In this document: positions 7,463-16,659 of the stretch, piece after piece | Position numbering within the stretch: position 1 is the first letter of the stretch | Layout of the letters: each line of letters starts with the position of its first letter | Source of the DNA: Alcaligenes pakistanensis | GTDB lineage: Bacteria; Pseudomonadota; Gammaproteobacteria; Burkholderiales; Burkholderiaceae_B | NCBI RefSeq assembly: GCF_014652815.1 | Contig: NZ_BMZN01000001.1 | Location: forward strand, 42,363 to 106,362 | DNA length: 64,000 nucleotides | Direction: 5' to 3' | Notes under the pieces: generated by a model | The model's input: the letters and a program-made list of their open reading frames with translations, nothing else | Database searches by the model: none | Told to the model about the DNA's origin: nothing | Translations under genes and position numbers: made by a program

Positions 7463-10400
7463 TTAGGCTGACAACTTCTCAACCTTCGCTGGCAGACCTT
7501 GGCGCACCGCAGCGCCCGACACCCAGTCAATCCAGACGTTGTCCTGACCATTGCCACGTGTTGGGTCAGCAAAACCCAGTTCGTTCAGGTTTACGCCTGC
7601 CGCCAAATCTGTCAGGTAAGGCATCGCTTCACCATCAATCTGGTGCGAGCGTGCGCCCAGCTCGGTATGGCCAAAGCCGTGTTCGATAGCAATCGCGCCG
7701 CGCATAATACCGCCGCGTACCAAAGCAACTCCGTCAACTGTGCCTCCTGGAGTACTGACACGAATACGGTCGCCGTTCCGGATACCCAGATTCTTCGCAT
7801 CATCCAGGTTCAAGGAAATCGGATTATGCGGGTGTACCTGGCGCAGACGAGACATGCCGATAGACATGGAGCTCATCAGATTGGATTTGTACGAACTCAT
7901 CAGCAACGGCCACTCTTGTTCAGAGAAGTGTTCGCGCATAGGGCTGCCGTCAGCCAGACGGGTCGGGTACCAAGTGGGGCAGCCACTCAATCGCTCGCCC
8001 GTCATAGTGTGACGCATCTTGGCCAAATCTTCGTTCCAGATCTGCAAGGCATTGTCGTAACGGTTTTTCAGCTGATTGCCTTTCCAGGCGTTCTCGATGC
8101 GGTCGAATCGGCCACCTCGTGTTAGCAACATGGCTACTTTGCGCTGTTCTTCAGGGTGTAAACGTGATTGCAGGTCCGGGTAAAGGCGATCTACACCCGT
8201 CATACGCATATCATCGTCGGAGGCATCGCCAACCGGACGACCCGCACCAAAAGCGATGTTGGCCATGCCGCGCAAGTAAAAGTCTTCAGCACGCAGCAAA
8301 TCGTGTGGATTACCTGCTTTATCTTTCAGAACGCCTTTACCAAAACCGGGCAATTCCAGTCGCAAGGCCACGGCGAACAAGAAACTTTCCAGATTGATCG
8401 GCTGTCCATCGGCCGTACGGTCCACGCGGGGCTGCATTACAGGCCAGCGCAAGGTGGAAGATTTGGCGATAACGTCTGCCCAGGGGGCCGATACCCCCCA
8501 GCTTTCGTACGTAACCGTATCCGGCACGATGTAGTCGGCGTAGGCGTTCGTTTCGTTGATGAAGGGGTTAATCGAGATCGACAAAGGCAGGACGGCCGGG
8601 TCTTTCAGCTTGTGCAGCAACGCATTTTTAAAGCCTGCAATCGCATAGACCGGGTTGCTCATGTGGTTGATCCACACTTTGCTGGTGTAGGGATAGCCAT
8701 TCAGGCCAGAAGCAATCATTTCGCTGCTCAAGGCGCCGACCGCTGGGTACCAGGGAGCTGGAGCAGGGTACAAAGCTTCCCCATTGGCCTGACGACGCTT
8801 GAACTCACTGGATTTTTCGTACGCGAAACGATGACGCGACAGGGAAACACCTTTGGCCGTCATTTTGCCGGGGAATTGGGCAAAGTTGTAGCGCGGGCCA
8901 GGGCCGAAAGGACCAAATGGACCTGCATCCAGTACTAAACCACCCTTCAGATTCAGGTTACCCACCAAGGTATTCAACATGGCAATCGCGTAAGCCGTGT
9001 AGAAACCAGAGCCATTCATAGTGCCGCCGTGTGCATCGGCCACAGCTTGACGGCCGTAGCTGGTGAACTCACGAGCCAGCTCAATCAAGGTTTCTTCGTC
9101 CATGCCGCAACCTTTGGCGTAATCGGCAATGGATTTTTCCTGACTACGCTCACGCAGCATGTGCAAGGCGGTACAGACACGGATGTCCTGGCCGTCCAGC
9201 GCCACGGTACGATCAACAAACAAGGTGGCACGATCCAAATCTGTATGAGCACGCAGCTCGCCTTGCTCGTCCAGAACCACAAAGGGCGACTCGGCACCTT
9301 CAGCCACTTCCCAGCCTAGATCGGTGCCGCGTAAATAGCGGCCAAAACCAAGGTGTTTGGGATCGGCAATCAGTAAATGCGTGGCATTCGTCCAGGAAGC
9401 GATGCTGTCATCCTGCTCGCTGGGGGGGTGGGGCAGGGACAAGTGTTCAGTATCAAAGCGCTCTTGCTCCAGAATCCAACGCAACATCCCCATCACCAAA
9501 GACAAGTCTGTGCCGGGCAGAACGGGCTGCCAGCGGTTACCACTACCGGAGGCCAAGCTGGAGGAGGTGGGCAAAATAGGGGAGACGACTACGTACTGAA
9601 AGGGGTGTTCTGGACGCGAACGGGCTTCTGCCAGTTCACGGCCTTGGCGCTGGAAGGGGTTGCCGGATTGAGCCGGCGCAGCACCAATAAACAAACCGAA
9701 ACGGGCATTTTTCCAATCAGGCTTACCGTGTGGCATGCCTTTAATGTCACCCATCGCGGCACCCGTACCAACACGGAAGCTTTGACCGCAGTAAGAGCCA
9801 TGATTACTGACGTTGATCGTGCCAAAAGCTTGTTCGGCAAAGCGTTTGACCAGCGGCGTACGGCCTTCGTTGGCGGCATCTGTGAACAGCAACTGATTGG
9901 CCAGGGGCCCAAACTCTGGGTTTTGCGGATCAATCAGGGTTTCGTGATCCCAAATGGCACGTAAACCATCGACCTGACCTTCTTTGAACAGATCGCCACC
10001 TTCACAGACCTCTTCAATCAGTTGTTCAAAGCTGATGCGCTGCCATTGACCCGAACCGCGAGGCCCAACGCGCTTTAATGGCGACAGAACACGATAAGGA
10101 CTGCTGTGCTGTTCCAGCATGGAAGCACCACGAGCACAGGCGCTGGCGCGGCCTTCCAGACCATTTTCACCGCCCAGCATGGCGTAAACCTCGCGCACCG
10201 GCAGGTCCATCGGCGCAGATTGAGTCGTGGCCAAGGGGTGATAGGGATTGCCGGCAATACGCAGAATTTTGTTGTTCTCCGTATCGATACGTACGCGCAC
10301 GCCGCACTGTGTCCAGCAGCCCAGACAGCTGGAAGGGCTAACAATCTGACCGGGCTGCGTATCCAGCAGGCCCGTAATCGGATCAATGCGAAACTCGGTT

Positions 10401-10588
10401 TGCAAGGAGTTGCCACGGGTTGCGTGGGCAGTTGGAGCCCCAGCAGTGCCTTTACCCAGACCTTGTACTGCTTTAACGACAGTGTCGCTATAACCGGCTG
10501 CAAAGGCAGCCAGACCACCCACAGCGACGCCGCCGCGGGTCAAGACCTGTCGACGCGACAGGTTAGGGGTTTCTTTTTTCTTGCTCAT
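7463..10588 (-). CDS. ttrA: Tetrathionate reductase catalytic subunit TtrA
   Basis: 1041 residues, close to Salmonella TtrA (about 1020). The Tat signal LSRRQVLTRGGVAVGG sends it to the periplasm. The [4Fe-4S] cluster cysteines are in CLGCWTQCGVRV with a fourth in SACARGAS. The probable molybdenum-ligand cysteine is in SNHGSYCGQSFRVG. The C-terminus NELGFADPTRG ... DWVSGAAVRQGLPAKVEKL matches TtrA almost residue for residue as I recall it. It carries bis-MGD molybdopterin and reduces tetrathionate to thiosulfate as an anaerobic respiratory acceptor. Last gene of the ttrBCA operon. Confidence 0.96.
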   Translation of the reverse strand: MSKKKETPNLSRRQVLTRGGVAVGGLAAFAAGYSDTVVKAVQGLGKGTAGAPTAHATRGNSLQTEFRIDPITGLLDTQPGQIVSPSSCLGCWTQCGVRVRIDTENNKILRIAGNPYHPLATTQSAPMDLPVREVYAMLGGENGLEGRASACARGASMLEQHSSPYRVLSPLKRVGPRGSGQWQRISFEQLIEEVCEGGDLFKEGQVDGLRAIWDHETLIDPQNPEFGPLANQLLFTDAANEGRTPLVKRFAEQAFGTINVSNHGSYCGQSFRVGTGAAMGDIKGMPHGKPDWKNARFGLFIGAAPAQSGNPFQRQGRELAEARSRPEHPFQYVVVSPILPTSSSLASGSGNRWQPVLPGTDLSLVMGMLRWILEQERFDTEHLSLPHPPSEQDDSIASWTNATHLLIADPKHLGFGRYLRGTDLGWEVAEGAESPFVVLDEQGELRAHTDLDRATLFVDRTVALDGQDIRVCTALHMLRERSQEKSIADYAKGCGMDEETLIELAREFTSYGRQAVADAHGGTMNGSGFYTAYAIAMLNTLVGNLNLKGGLVLDAGPFGPFGPGPRYNFAQFPGKMTAKGVSLSRHRFAYEKSSEFKRRQANGEALYPAPAPWYPAVGALSSEMIASGLNGYPYTSKVWINHMSNPVYAIAGFKNALLHKLKDPAVLPLSISINPFINETNAYADYIVPDTVTYESWGVSAPWADVIAKSSTLRWPVMQPRVDRTADGQPINLESFLFAVALRLELPGFGKGVLKDKAGNPHDLLRAEDFYLRGMANIAFGAGRPVGDASDDDMRMTGVDRLYPDLQSRLHPEEQRKVAMLLTRGGRFDRIENAWKGNQLKNRYDNALQIWNEDLAKMRHTMTGERLSGCPTWYPTRLADGSPMREHFSEQEWPLLMSSYKSNLMSSMSIGMSRLRQVHPHNPISLNLDDAKNLGIRNGDRIRVSTPGGTVDGVALVRGGIMRGAIAIEHGFGHTELGARSHQIDGEAMPYLTDLAAGVNLNELGFADPTRGNGQDNVWIDWVSGAAVRQGLPAKVEKLSA

Positions 10589-10625
10589 GACGATAAGTAC
10601 CTGAAAGCTAATTAATCTGCGGGGC

Positions 10626-11657
10626 TTAAGCCGTCAAGGAAGAACGACGGGCCGGGAACAGAGAAAGCAGGGTGGTGCTCGCGGCGAGCAAGGCAATACA
10701 CAAGCCCAACACACCGAGCATACCCAGCAGACCATCGCTGCCTAAGGGCATGGTGTAGAGATACAAACCGGCGCCGTATTTAGGGACACCTTGTACCGCC
10801 ATGAAAATAATCCAACGAAACACCCAGGCAGAGCCGAGCAGAAAAGCCGCACACAGCAAGCTGTAGAAATTGCCTTGCAAGGTGCTGACAGGGCGGCTGA
10901 GCATGTACAGAATCAACAGACCAAAAATGGAAGAACCCAGCAAGCCCAAACGCCAGACGGGATAGATCTGGAATAGTTCCCAGGCTGCGCCAAAAGAATG
11001 GCTATAACCCATAAGGCCGGTGCCTACCCAGAACAGAGCCACGACGATCAAGGCTAAGACCACGCCCAGCGACCAGCGGCGCACATACTCCAGCGGCAAA
11101 CCCGCTACACCACCGGGCAAGAACCGGGCTACCAGCAAGATCGCCCCCAGGCTGGCCAGCGCGGCGGTCAAGGCGAAGTTAACGGGCAGGAACGCGGTAT
11201 TCCACAAAGGACGCGAACGCAGCACCATTACTTCAAAACCGCTGTAGACCAGAATAGACAAGGCCGACACCAGCAAAGCCAGACTCAACCAGCTCCACAA
11301 AGCACGTTTGTTCAGCCACCAAGCCAAGACGTTGGCTACGGACAAACCGACAAACAATGGCAGCAGGATAGCGCCCAGTGACATCCAGGACCAAGGCGTG
11401 AAATAGGCATAGAAGTGCCAGAAACGTCCTGGCTGATGTAGGTCAGCCAGCAAAGAGACTGGTGCGGCAATGCTGCTGCACAGCAGCACAATCATCAGCG
11501 CGGGCTCCAGCCGACGCAAGGCGCTGTCATTGGACCAAGCGCACCGCCATACCCAGACGGTGCTGGTGGCGGCCATACCGACGAGGAAGAAGTATTGAAC
11601 CGCCCAAGGTAGCCAGGCAACTTCGTAGGCGGGCGTCAGAATTTCGATAATAGACAT
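10626..11657 (-). CDS. ttrC: Tetrathionate reductase membrane subunit TtrC (NrfD family)
   Basis: 343 residues, the expected length, almost entirely hydrophobic with about nine membrane spans; starts MSIIEILTPAYEVAWLPWAV. The NrfD-type subunit oxidises quinol in the inner membrane and passes electrons to TtrB. It lies 9 bases after ttrB and 37 bases before ttrA, as in the Salmonella order B-C-A. Confidence 0.93.
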   Translation of the reverse strand: MSIIEILTPAYEVAWLPWAVQYFFLVGMAATSTVWVWRCAWSNDSALRRLEPALMIVLLCSSIAAPVSLLADLHQPGRFWHFYAYFTPWSWMSLGAILLPLFVGLSVANVLAWWLNKRALWSWLSLALLVSALSILVYSGFEVMVLRSRPLWNTAFLPVNFALTAALASLGAILLVARFLPGGVAGLPLEYVRRWSLGVVLALIVVALFWVGTGLMGYSHSFGAAWELFQIYPVWRLGLLGSSIFGLLILYMLSRPVSTLQGNFYSLLCAAFLLGSAWVFRWIIFMAVQGVPKYGAGLYLYTMPLGSDGLLGMLGVLGLCIALLAASTTLLSLFPARRSSLTA

Positions 11658-11666
11658 AAAGGCCCC

Positions 11667-12425
11667 TTAGAACTGATTGGTCAGGCGCACACTGGCCTGG
11701 CCATCCACACCATCGACGAACTCATCGGGTAAACCGATGTAGAACACATGCGGGTTGGTGTTCATGCCGGGTTTGAGTACACGAATTTCCTCTTTGTGCT
11801 CTTTGAGTAAATGAGAAATCGTGCTGGTTTCATCGTTCATATCGCCAATAACCCGCGCGCCACCCACACAACTTTCTACACAGGCTGGCAGCAGGCCCAC
11901 TTCCAGGCGGTGCTCGCAGAAGGTGCATTTGTCGGCAGTTTGCGTTTCATGGTTAATGAAGCGGGCATCGTAAGGGCAAGCCTGGACACAGTAGGCACAG
12001 CCGACACATCGCTCGTTATCGACCAGCACCACACCGTCTTCACGCTGAAAGGTCGCCTGTACCGGACAGACCGGCACACAGGGCGGGTTGTCGCAATGAT
12101 TACAGAGACGCGGCAGGCTCAGCATGGCCGCCTGCTGCTGTTCATCGAGCACTTCATATTGCAGAACCGTGGTGCGGAACTGCCCAATAGGCGGTGCATT
12201 TTCGATAGAACAGCTGACCGTACAGGCCTGGCAACCGATACATTTTCTTAAATCAACCACCATGCCGTAGCGGGCCCCATCTTTCCCGCCGCTACGTCGT
12301 GGAGGTTGGCTGTTCATTGCAGCATGAACAGGCTGGATAGGAATGATGGTGGCACCGGCACTCAGGCCCAGCAATTCCTTAAGAAAACGTCGCTTGCCCT
12401 TTTGGGGCTCGGCGCTTTGAATCAT
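11667..12425 (-). CDS. ttrB: Tetrathionate reductase iron-sulfur subunit TtrB
   Basis: 252 residues with four ferredoxin-type cysteine groups: CIGCQACTVSC, CNHCDNPPCVPVCPV, CVGCAYCVQACPYD and CTFCEHRL...CVESC, enough for four [4Fe-4S] clusters. It relays electrons from TtrC to TtrA. The N-terminus is a Tat-like signal, GKRRFLKELLGLSAGA. When aligned on the FLK residues the invariant Arg-Arg pair reads Lys-Arg, as reported for Salmonella TtrB. First gene of the operon, with an FNR-like site about 80 bases upstream. ttrR/ttrS are not next to it. Confidence 0.95.
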   Translation of the reverse strand: MIQSAEPQKGKRRFLKELLGLSAGATIIPIQPVHAAMNSQPPRRSGGKDGARYGMVVDLRKCIGCQACTVSCSIENAPPIGQFRTTVLQYEVLDEQQQAAMLSLPRLCNHCDNPPCVPVCPVQATFQREDGVVLVDNERCVGCAYCVQACPYDARFINHETQTADKCTFCEHRLEVGLLPACVESCVGGARVIGDMNDETSTISHLLKEHKEEIRVLKPGMNTNPHVFYIGLPDEFVDGVDGQASVRLTNQF

Positions 12426-12478
12426 GTGTTTTCCTTTTTTTGCTTGGGTTTAACCCATTTACATTATTTGTAGTTATA

Positions 12479-12520
12479 AGCATATGAAGAATATGAAGGT
12501 CTGGTCTTGATGAAGGTCAA
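12479..12520 (-). promoter_or_regulatory. Probable FNR/ANR-activated promoter of ttrBCA
   Basis: TTGAC-CTTC-ATCAA on the minus strand (12520 to 12507) matches the FNR consensus TTGAT-N4-ATCAA at 9 of 10 positions. A -10 like TATGCT (12484 to 12479) stands where a class II FNR site centred at -41.5 would need it. This fits oxygen-repressed expression of tetrathionate respiration, known for Salmonella ttr. Transcription start not verified. Confidence 0.65.
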
Positions 12521-12571
12521 AAAGAACATTTAAAGGTTGAAATGTTGACGCACGCCTATATTTTTCAGGCG

Positions 12572-12606
12572 TAAAAAAACGCCCCTCCGTATTTAGGAGG
12601 GGCGTT
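12572..12606 (-). terminator. Rho-independent terminator of fepA
   Basis: AACGCCCCTCC and GGAGGGGCGTT form a perfect 11-bp stem with a 7-base loop. The T-run is on the minus strand, 30 bases after the fepA stop. Confidence 0.9.
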
Positions 12607-12634
12607 ATATACCTATCTTGTAGGGGAGAAGGGC

Positions 12635-14929
12635 TTAGAACGTTCCGCTTAGTCCCAGGAAAAAAGTGCGGCCGGGCTGGTTGAAGGTGTGGGCACCGGC
12701 GCCGTAGATGTAGTTGGGGGTTCCCAGGTTCACACCAATGGCATTACCGCGACGATAGAGGCGTTTGTCGAAAAGGTTGTCAACACCTGCATTGATACGG
12801 AAGTGCTTGTTGACCTTGTACTGCGTGCTTAAGCCGAACAGAGCGTAAGGAGAAACCTTATCCGTTGCCGAGCCCGTCAACGGCTGACCGTAGTAATCGT
12901 ATTTAGGCGGTTTTTGCTCGCCATAGAAAGTTGCCTTGGCGCGTAAAGACCAGTCGGCGTTCACGTTCCAATCCAAGGTGGTGTTGATGGTGTACTTGGG
13001 AATGGTGGACAGCGCTTCATCAGTGGTCTTGTTTTTGGACTCGATCATGTAGGTAAAGTTGGTGGACCACAGCCAGTGCTCGGCTAAAGGCAGTGTCAGG
13101 TTACCTTCCAGGCCGGATACCACGGCTTTAGGAATGTTTTCCCACTGAAGAATTAACTGCTGGTTGTTCAAAGCAGTAAAGCTATTCGTGGCAAAACGGC
13201 CTGCCTCAACTTTATTACGGTAATCGTTATGGAAGTAGGTCAGGCTGGCACCCAAACCATCATCCCCCACATACTCGACACCCAGCTCTTTATTGATGCT
13301 GGTTTCAGCCTTCAGGTCAGAGTTCCCTTGCAGGAAGCAACCCGTCGTACTGGAGGTTGTATTGCCCCAGCAGCCATTTCCCAGGCTGTATAAGGTATAG
13401 CCATCATTGCTTTGATACAGGTTAGGTGCTTTGTAGGCACGGGCAATACCGGCTTTAAGCAGCCAGTTATCAGTCACTGCGTGCGACAGGTTCAGGGACG
13501 GGCTCCAGTTGCTGCCGTGCTTGTCGTGATAATCAAAGCGCAGACCGGGGGTAATCGTGGTTTTGTCGGTAGCGTAGATATTGTTTTCGGCAAAAACCGA
13601 ATAAATATTGGCGCGTGACTTGGCTTTGTAGCTATTGGGCACGCCAGGGATACGAGTGGGGTTACGTTGCGCCAAATCCGATGATTTGTCGTTCAATTCC
13701 TGACCTACCCATTCCATGCCCAGAGTGGCGTACTGCTCCACGCTGCCTGTTTTGAATTGATGGCTGGCTTCCGCGTGGGCCGTCAGCGTGGTCAAATCAA
13801 CCGTTCCGAAGCCGCCGTCGTTAACGCGGGATGGATCGTTAAAGGCCCCTTCGGTACCACCCGCCAAACCTTCCAGTAGCCTATAGTTCCGCGTTTTTTC
13901 GTATTGAAAATACGCCAAGGAGTCCGTCTTTTCGTTCCAGTCGCCACGGTGCGTCAAGGAATAACTTTGACGATACATCTTGTTGGTTTCATCGCCGATC
14001 TGACGTTTCACTTCGTCATTGGTATTCGTGTTCTGGGTGTCGCCCGTGTAAATATTCCCCTGGCGGCTATAAGAGGCTTCCAGATCCACGGTTTGGCGGC
14101 TATCCGGACGCCAGGACAGCAAACCATTGATGTCCTTGTTACGCACACCTTCACGACCGGCAGGCAGGCTGTTGGCATTGCCGCCGCCACGCTCAGTCTG
14201 ATGCCCCTTATTGATCTCCGGATCATCCGAGTCCGTCTTGTTTAAATTCCCGTACAAGCGGAAGGACAGCGATTCGCTGATTGGGCCACTTAAACCAAAG
14301 CTCATGCGCCGGCTTGCGCCTTCATCGCTATGCTCGGGCAGGTTGCCGTATAGGGAGTAGGTGCCCTGAAACGTATCCGTCGTGGGTTTGGTGATGATAT
14401 TGACCACACCACCGGCTGCACCGTTACCGTAGCGGGCAGCTGCCGGGCCGCGCAGCACTTCCACGCGCTCAATCTGTTCTGCAGGTACCCAGTTGGTGTC
14501 ACCGCGCGAATCGCGCTCACCACGCCAGCCAAAACGCACGGCAGAGCGCGAGCTGACGGGTTTGCCGTCAATCAGAATCATCGTGTTTTCCGGGCCCATG
14601 CCGCGGATGTCGATCTGTCGATTATTACCGCGCTGGCCGCTGGCCGAGTTCCCGGTCAGATTCACGCCAGGCATGGTACGCAAGACTTCGGAAATATCGT
14701 TGGCAGGCGGGGACTTTTGTATGTCTTCCGCCGTAATGATGGAAGAACCCAGCGTTTGCTTCAGTTCCTGCTCGGCCTTGACGACGATGCGGTCTAACTC
14801 GTCCACCTGTTGAGCATGGGTCTGATAGGGGAAGGCCAACAATAAAGCCACTGCCAGACTGCTTAACGGCATAAAAGATGCGCCGCTAGGCAGCAGGCGC
14901 ATAGCGGCGAGAGACGAGGACAGCGACAT
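12635..14929 (-). CDS. fepA: TonB-dependent ferric enterobactin receptor FepA
   Basis: 764 residues from the chosen ATG (MSLSSSLAAM); a frame extending 32 codons upstream has no signal-peptide character. A signal peptide ends near AHAQQVDELD. The plug domain has GNSASGQRGNNRQIDIRGMG, ILIDGKPVSSR and EVLRGPAAARYGNGAAGGVV, almost identical to E. coli FepA as I recall it. The 22-strand barrel includes YSRQGNIYTGDTQNTN and DNLFDKRLYRRGNA, and the protein ends in Phe. It imports enterobactin or related catecholate xenosiderophores. No siderophore synthesis or esterase genes adjoin it. Confidence 0.94.
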   Translation of the reverse strand: MSLSSSLAAMRLLPSGASFMPLSSLAVALLLAFPYQTHAQQVDELDRIVVKAEQELKQTLGSSIITAEDIQKSPPANDISEVLRTMPGVNLTGNSASGQRGNNRQIDIRGMGPENTMILIDGKPVSSRSAVRFGWRGERDSRGDTNWVPAEQIERVEVLRGPAAARYGNGAAGGVVNIITKPTTDTFQGTYSLYGNLPEHSDEGASRRMSFGLSGPISESLSFRLYGNLNKTDSDDPEINKGHQTERGGGNANSLPAGREGVRNKDINGLLSWRPDSRQTVDLEASYSRQGNIYTGDTQNTNTNDEVKRQIGDETNKMYRQSYSLTHRGDWNEKTDSLAYFQYEKTRNYRLLEGLAGGTEGAFNDPSRVNDGGFGTVDLTTLTAHAEASHQFKTGSVEQYATLGMEWVGQELNDKSSDLAQRNPTRIPGVPNSYKAKSRANIYSVFAENNIYATDKTTITPGLRFDYHDKHGSNWSPSLNLSHAVTDNWLLKAGIARAYKAPNLYQSNDGYTLYSLGNGCWGNTTSSTTGCFLQGNSDLKAETSINKELGVEYVGDDGLGASLTYFHNDYRNKVEAGRFATNSFTALNNQQLILQWENIPKAVVSGLEGNLTLPLAEHWLWSTNFTYMIESKNKTTDEALSTIPKYTINTTLDWNVNADWSLRAKATFYGEQKPPKYDYYGQPLTGSATDKVSPYALFGLSTQYKVNKHFRINAGVDNLFDKRLYRRGNAIGVNLGTPNYIYGAGAHTFNQPGRTFFLGLSGTF

Positions 14930-14942
14930 AGTAAACACCCGG

Positions 14943-14961
14943 TAATAATGAGATTGATTCT
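14943..14961 (-). promoter_or_regulatory. Possible Fur box ahead of fepA
   Basis: On the minus strand AAGAATCAATCTCATTATT agrees with the 19-base Fur consensus at about 12 positions, best in the CATTAT half. It lies 14-32 bases before the fepA start. Iron repression is expected for fepA genes. Match is moderate. Confidence 0.4.
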
Positions 14962-15113
14962 TGATTATAGACAGAGGGATCAATCTTGCAGGGTGGCAAT
15001 CTCGTAAATCCAACACATAGGACAAGACAAATTCAGCCTGATGAGCATCATTTCAGCCGAAGCGGCAGGCCTGTCAGAGCTAACAGCTTGTATCTTGACC
15101 AAACAGATTGTAT

Positions 15114-15401
15114 TTAGGCGCAGACGCTACAGCCAGGCCCCATACAGGTATGCAACACGGAGTCGCGTGTACGAGAACGGGTGCCGGGGCCGGTCACATT
15201 ATTGCCCGCCAGGGCCTGCTGAGGAGTCAAGCCACGGGTTAGTCCGGCTTTGCTGAACAAGTGTCGTGGTGCGCTCAACTGCAGCAAAAGAGTGCCTTTT
15301 TCGCAGGCGGAACAGGTTTGAGGCTCATTGCGCGTGGCAATACTGCGCAAACTACTGCTGCGCTGCAGGCAATGATTACAAAGATAGTCGTACAAAGGCA
15401 T
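15114..15401 (-). CDS. fmdB: FmdB family zinc-ribbon protein
   Basis: 95 residues. The N-terminus MPLYDYLCNHCLQRSS with a second pair CSACEKG is the FmdB zinc ribbon (C8, C11 and a CxxC about 22 residues on). The C-terminal CMGPGCSVCA adds further cysteines common in this family. FmdB was named as a regulator of the formamidase gene in Methylophilus. It follows fmdA on the same strand after 58 bases, so the pair is probably one transcript. Exact role unproven. Confidence 0.85.
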   Translation of the reverse strand: MPLYDYLCNHCLQRSSSLRSIATRNEPQTCSACEKGTLLLQLSAPRHLFSKAGLTRGLTPQQALAGNNVTGPGTRSRTRDSVLHTCMGPGCSVCA

Positions 15402-15459
15402 GGCAAATCCGAGTGATACAAGCCCTGGCTCAGAACACCGAGCCAGGGCCAGAGACTGA

Positions 15460-16659
15460 TTAAGTCAAGCTACAGCGAGTGCCTGGACGACCAAAACGAG
15501 CCGCGTCATTCAGAGCACCTTTAGGCAAGATATCGGTATCAAAGATACCGGTAGGCAATGCCAACGAAGCGGAGCTGTTAGGCAGATCCACCACGCCGCC
15601 GTAACGGCCTTCAACCGGAGCCGCTGTCAACAGCATGTACGCCTGCGCGCGCGACAGGTCTGTCGTGCGGCTGATGTAGTCGATTGCTGCCAAACAGGCC
15701 TGACGGTAAGCAACCGTGGAATCCAGGTAGTAGTTGACGCCTTCTTCCACGCTGATGCCGGTGAAGTGCATCCACTGGTCATACTTGGGATCGTGACGGC
15801 CTGGCACATAAATAGGCGCAGTCAGATTGTATTTGGCCATACCGCCTTTGATCAGATCAAAGCCGAGGTGGGCTGCGCCGTCCATTTCAATGGCGCCACA
15901 GAAGGAGATTTCGCCGTCGCCCTGGGAGAAGTGCAAATCGCCCATGGACAAGCCAGCACCCTTCACATAGACAGGGAAGTAAATCCGCGAGCCAATGGTC
16001 AGGTTCTTGATGTCCAGGTTGCCGCCATGCTCCCGCGGAGGCACGGTACGGGCTGCTTCTGCCGCCATGCGGTCAAATTCCGCACCTTTCACGCCGCGCA
16101 ACACGGCTGTTTTGGCATCGGGCGGGTTGGCGTGGCCTTTAGGCACCAGCAAGGCTTCACGGCGATTCCATTCGCGCAGCAAATCGTGCGAAGGCAGGGT
16201 ACCGATCAGGCCGGGGTGCATCATGGCCGCAATACGTACGCCAGGAATGTGACGCGAGGTGGCGTAGACGCCATGCAAGTCCCAGATCGCCTTGTCAGCT
16301 TCAGGGAAGTGCTCAGCCAGGAAGCCACCGCCATTTTCTTTGGCAAAAATGCCAGAGAAGCCCACAGGGGTAATGCAGCGAATATCCAGCAGGTCCACCA
16401 CCAGAATGTCGCCAGGTTCAGCGCCTTCTACGTGAATGGGGCCAGTCAGGGGGTGGGCGCGGGTCAAATCCACGTCGCGCACATCGTTAGCGCTGTCCGT
16501 GTTTTTAATCTGGGCGTCCAGAAAGTCCATACATTCCAGGATCATCTCTTCGCCAGGCTTGACGCTGGTCAGGTCTGGAATGTCCGGGTGCCATCGGTTG
16601 TGACCGATCTCGGCTTGCTCGGCCAGGGGTGCGCCGGGTTTGATTTTTATATGCTGCAT
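15460..16659 (-). CDS. fmdA: Formamidase (acetamidase/formamidase family)
   Basis: 399 residues from the ATG preceded by GGAG; it starts MQHIKIKPGAPLAEQAEIGH. The family signatures include LTGPIHVEGAEPGDILVVDL, the metal-site region MGDLHFSQGDGEISFCGAIE and YLDSTVAYRQACLAAIDYI. It hydrolyses formamide (or acetamide) to ammonia and the acid in the cytoplasm. It pairs with fmdB downstream and stands divergent to the oxopurine deaminase gene. Formamide release fits nitrogen scavenging. Confidence 0.93.
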   Translation of the reverse strand: MQHIKIKPGAPLAEQAEIGHNRWHPDIPDLTSVKPGEEMILECMDFLDAQIKNTDSANDVRDVDLTRAHPLTGPIHVEGAEPGDILVVDLLDIRCITPVGFSGIFAKENGGGFLAEHFPEADKAIWDLHGVYATSRHIPGVRIAAMMHPGLIGTLPSHDLLREWNRREALLVPKGHANPPDAKTAVLRGVKGAEFDRMAAEAARTVPPREHGGNLDIKNLTIGSRIYFPVYVKGAGLSMGDLHFSQGDGEISFCGAIEMDGAAHLGFDLIKGGMAKYNLTAPIYVPGRHDPKYDQWMHFTGISVEEGVNYYLDSTVAYRQACLAAIDYISRTTDLSRAQAYMLLTAAPVEGRYGGVVDLPNSSASLALPTGIFDTDILPKGALNDAARFGRPGTRCSLT

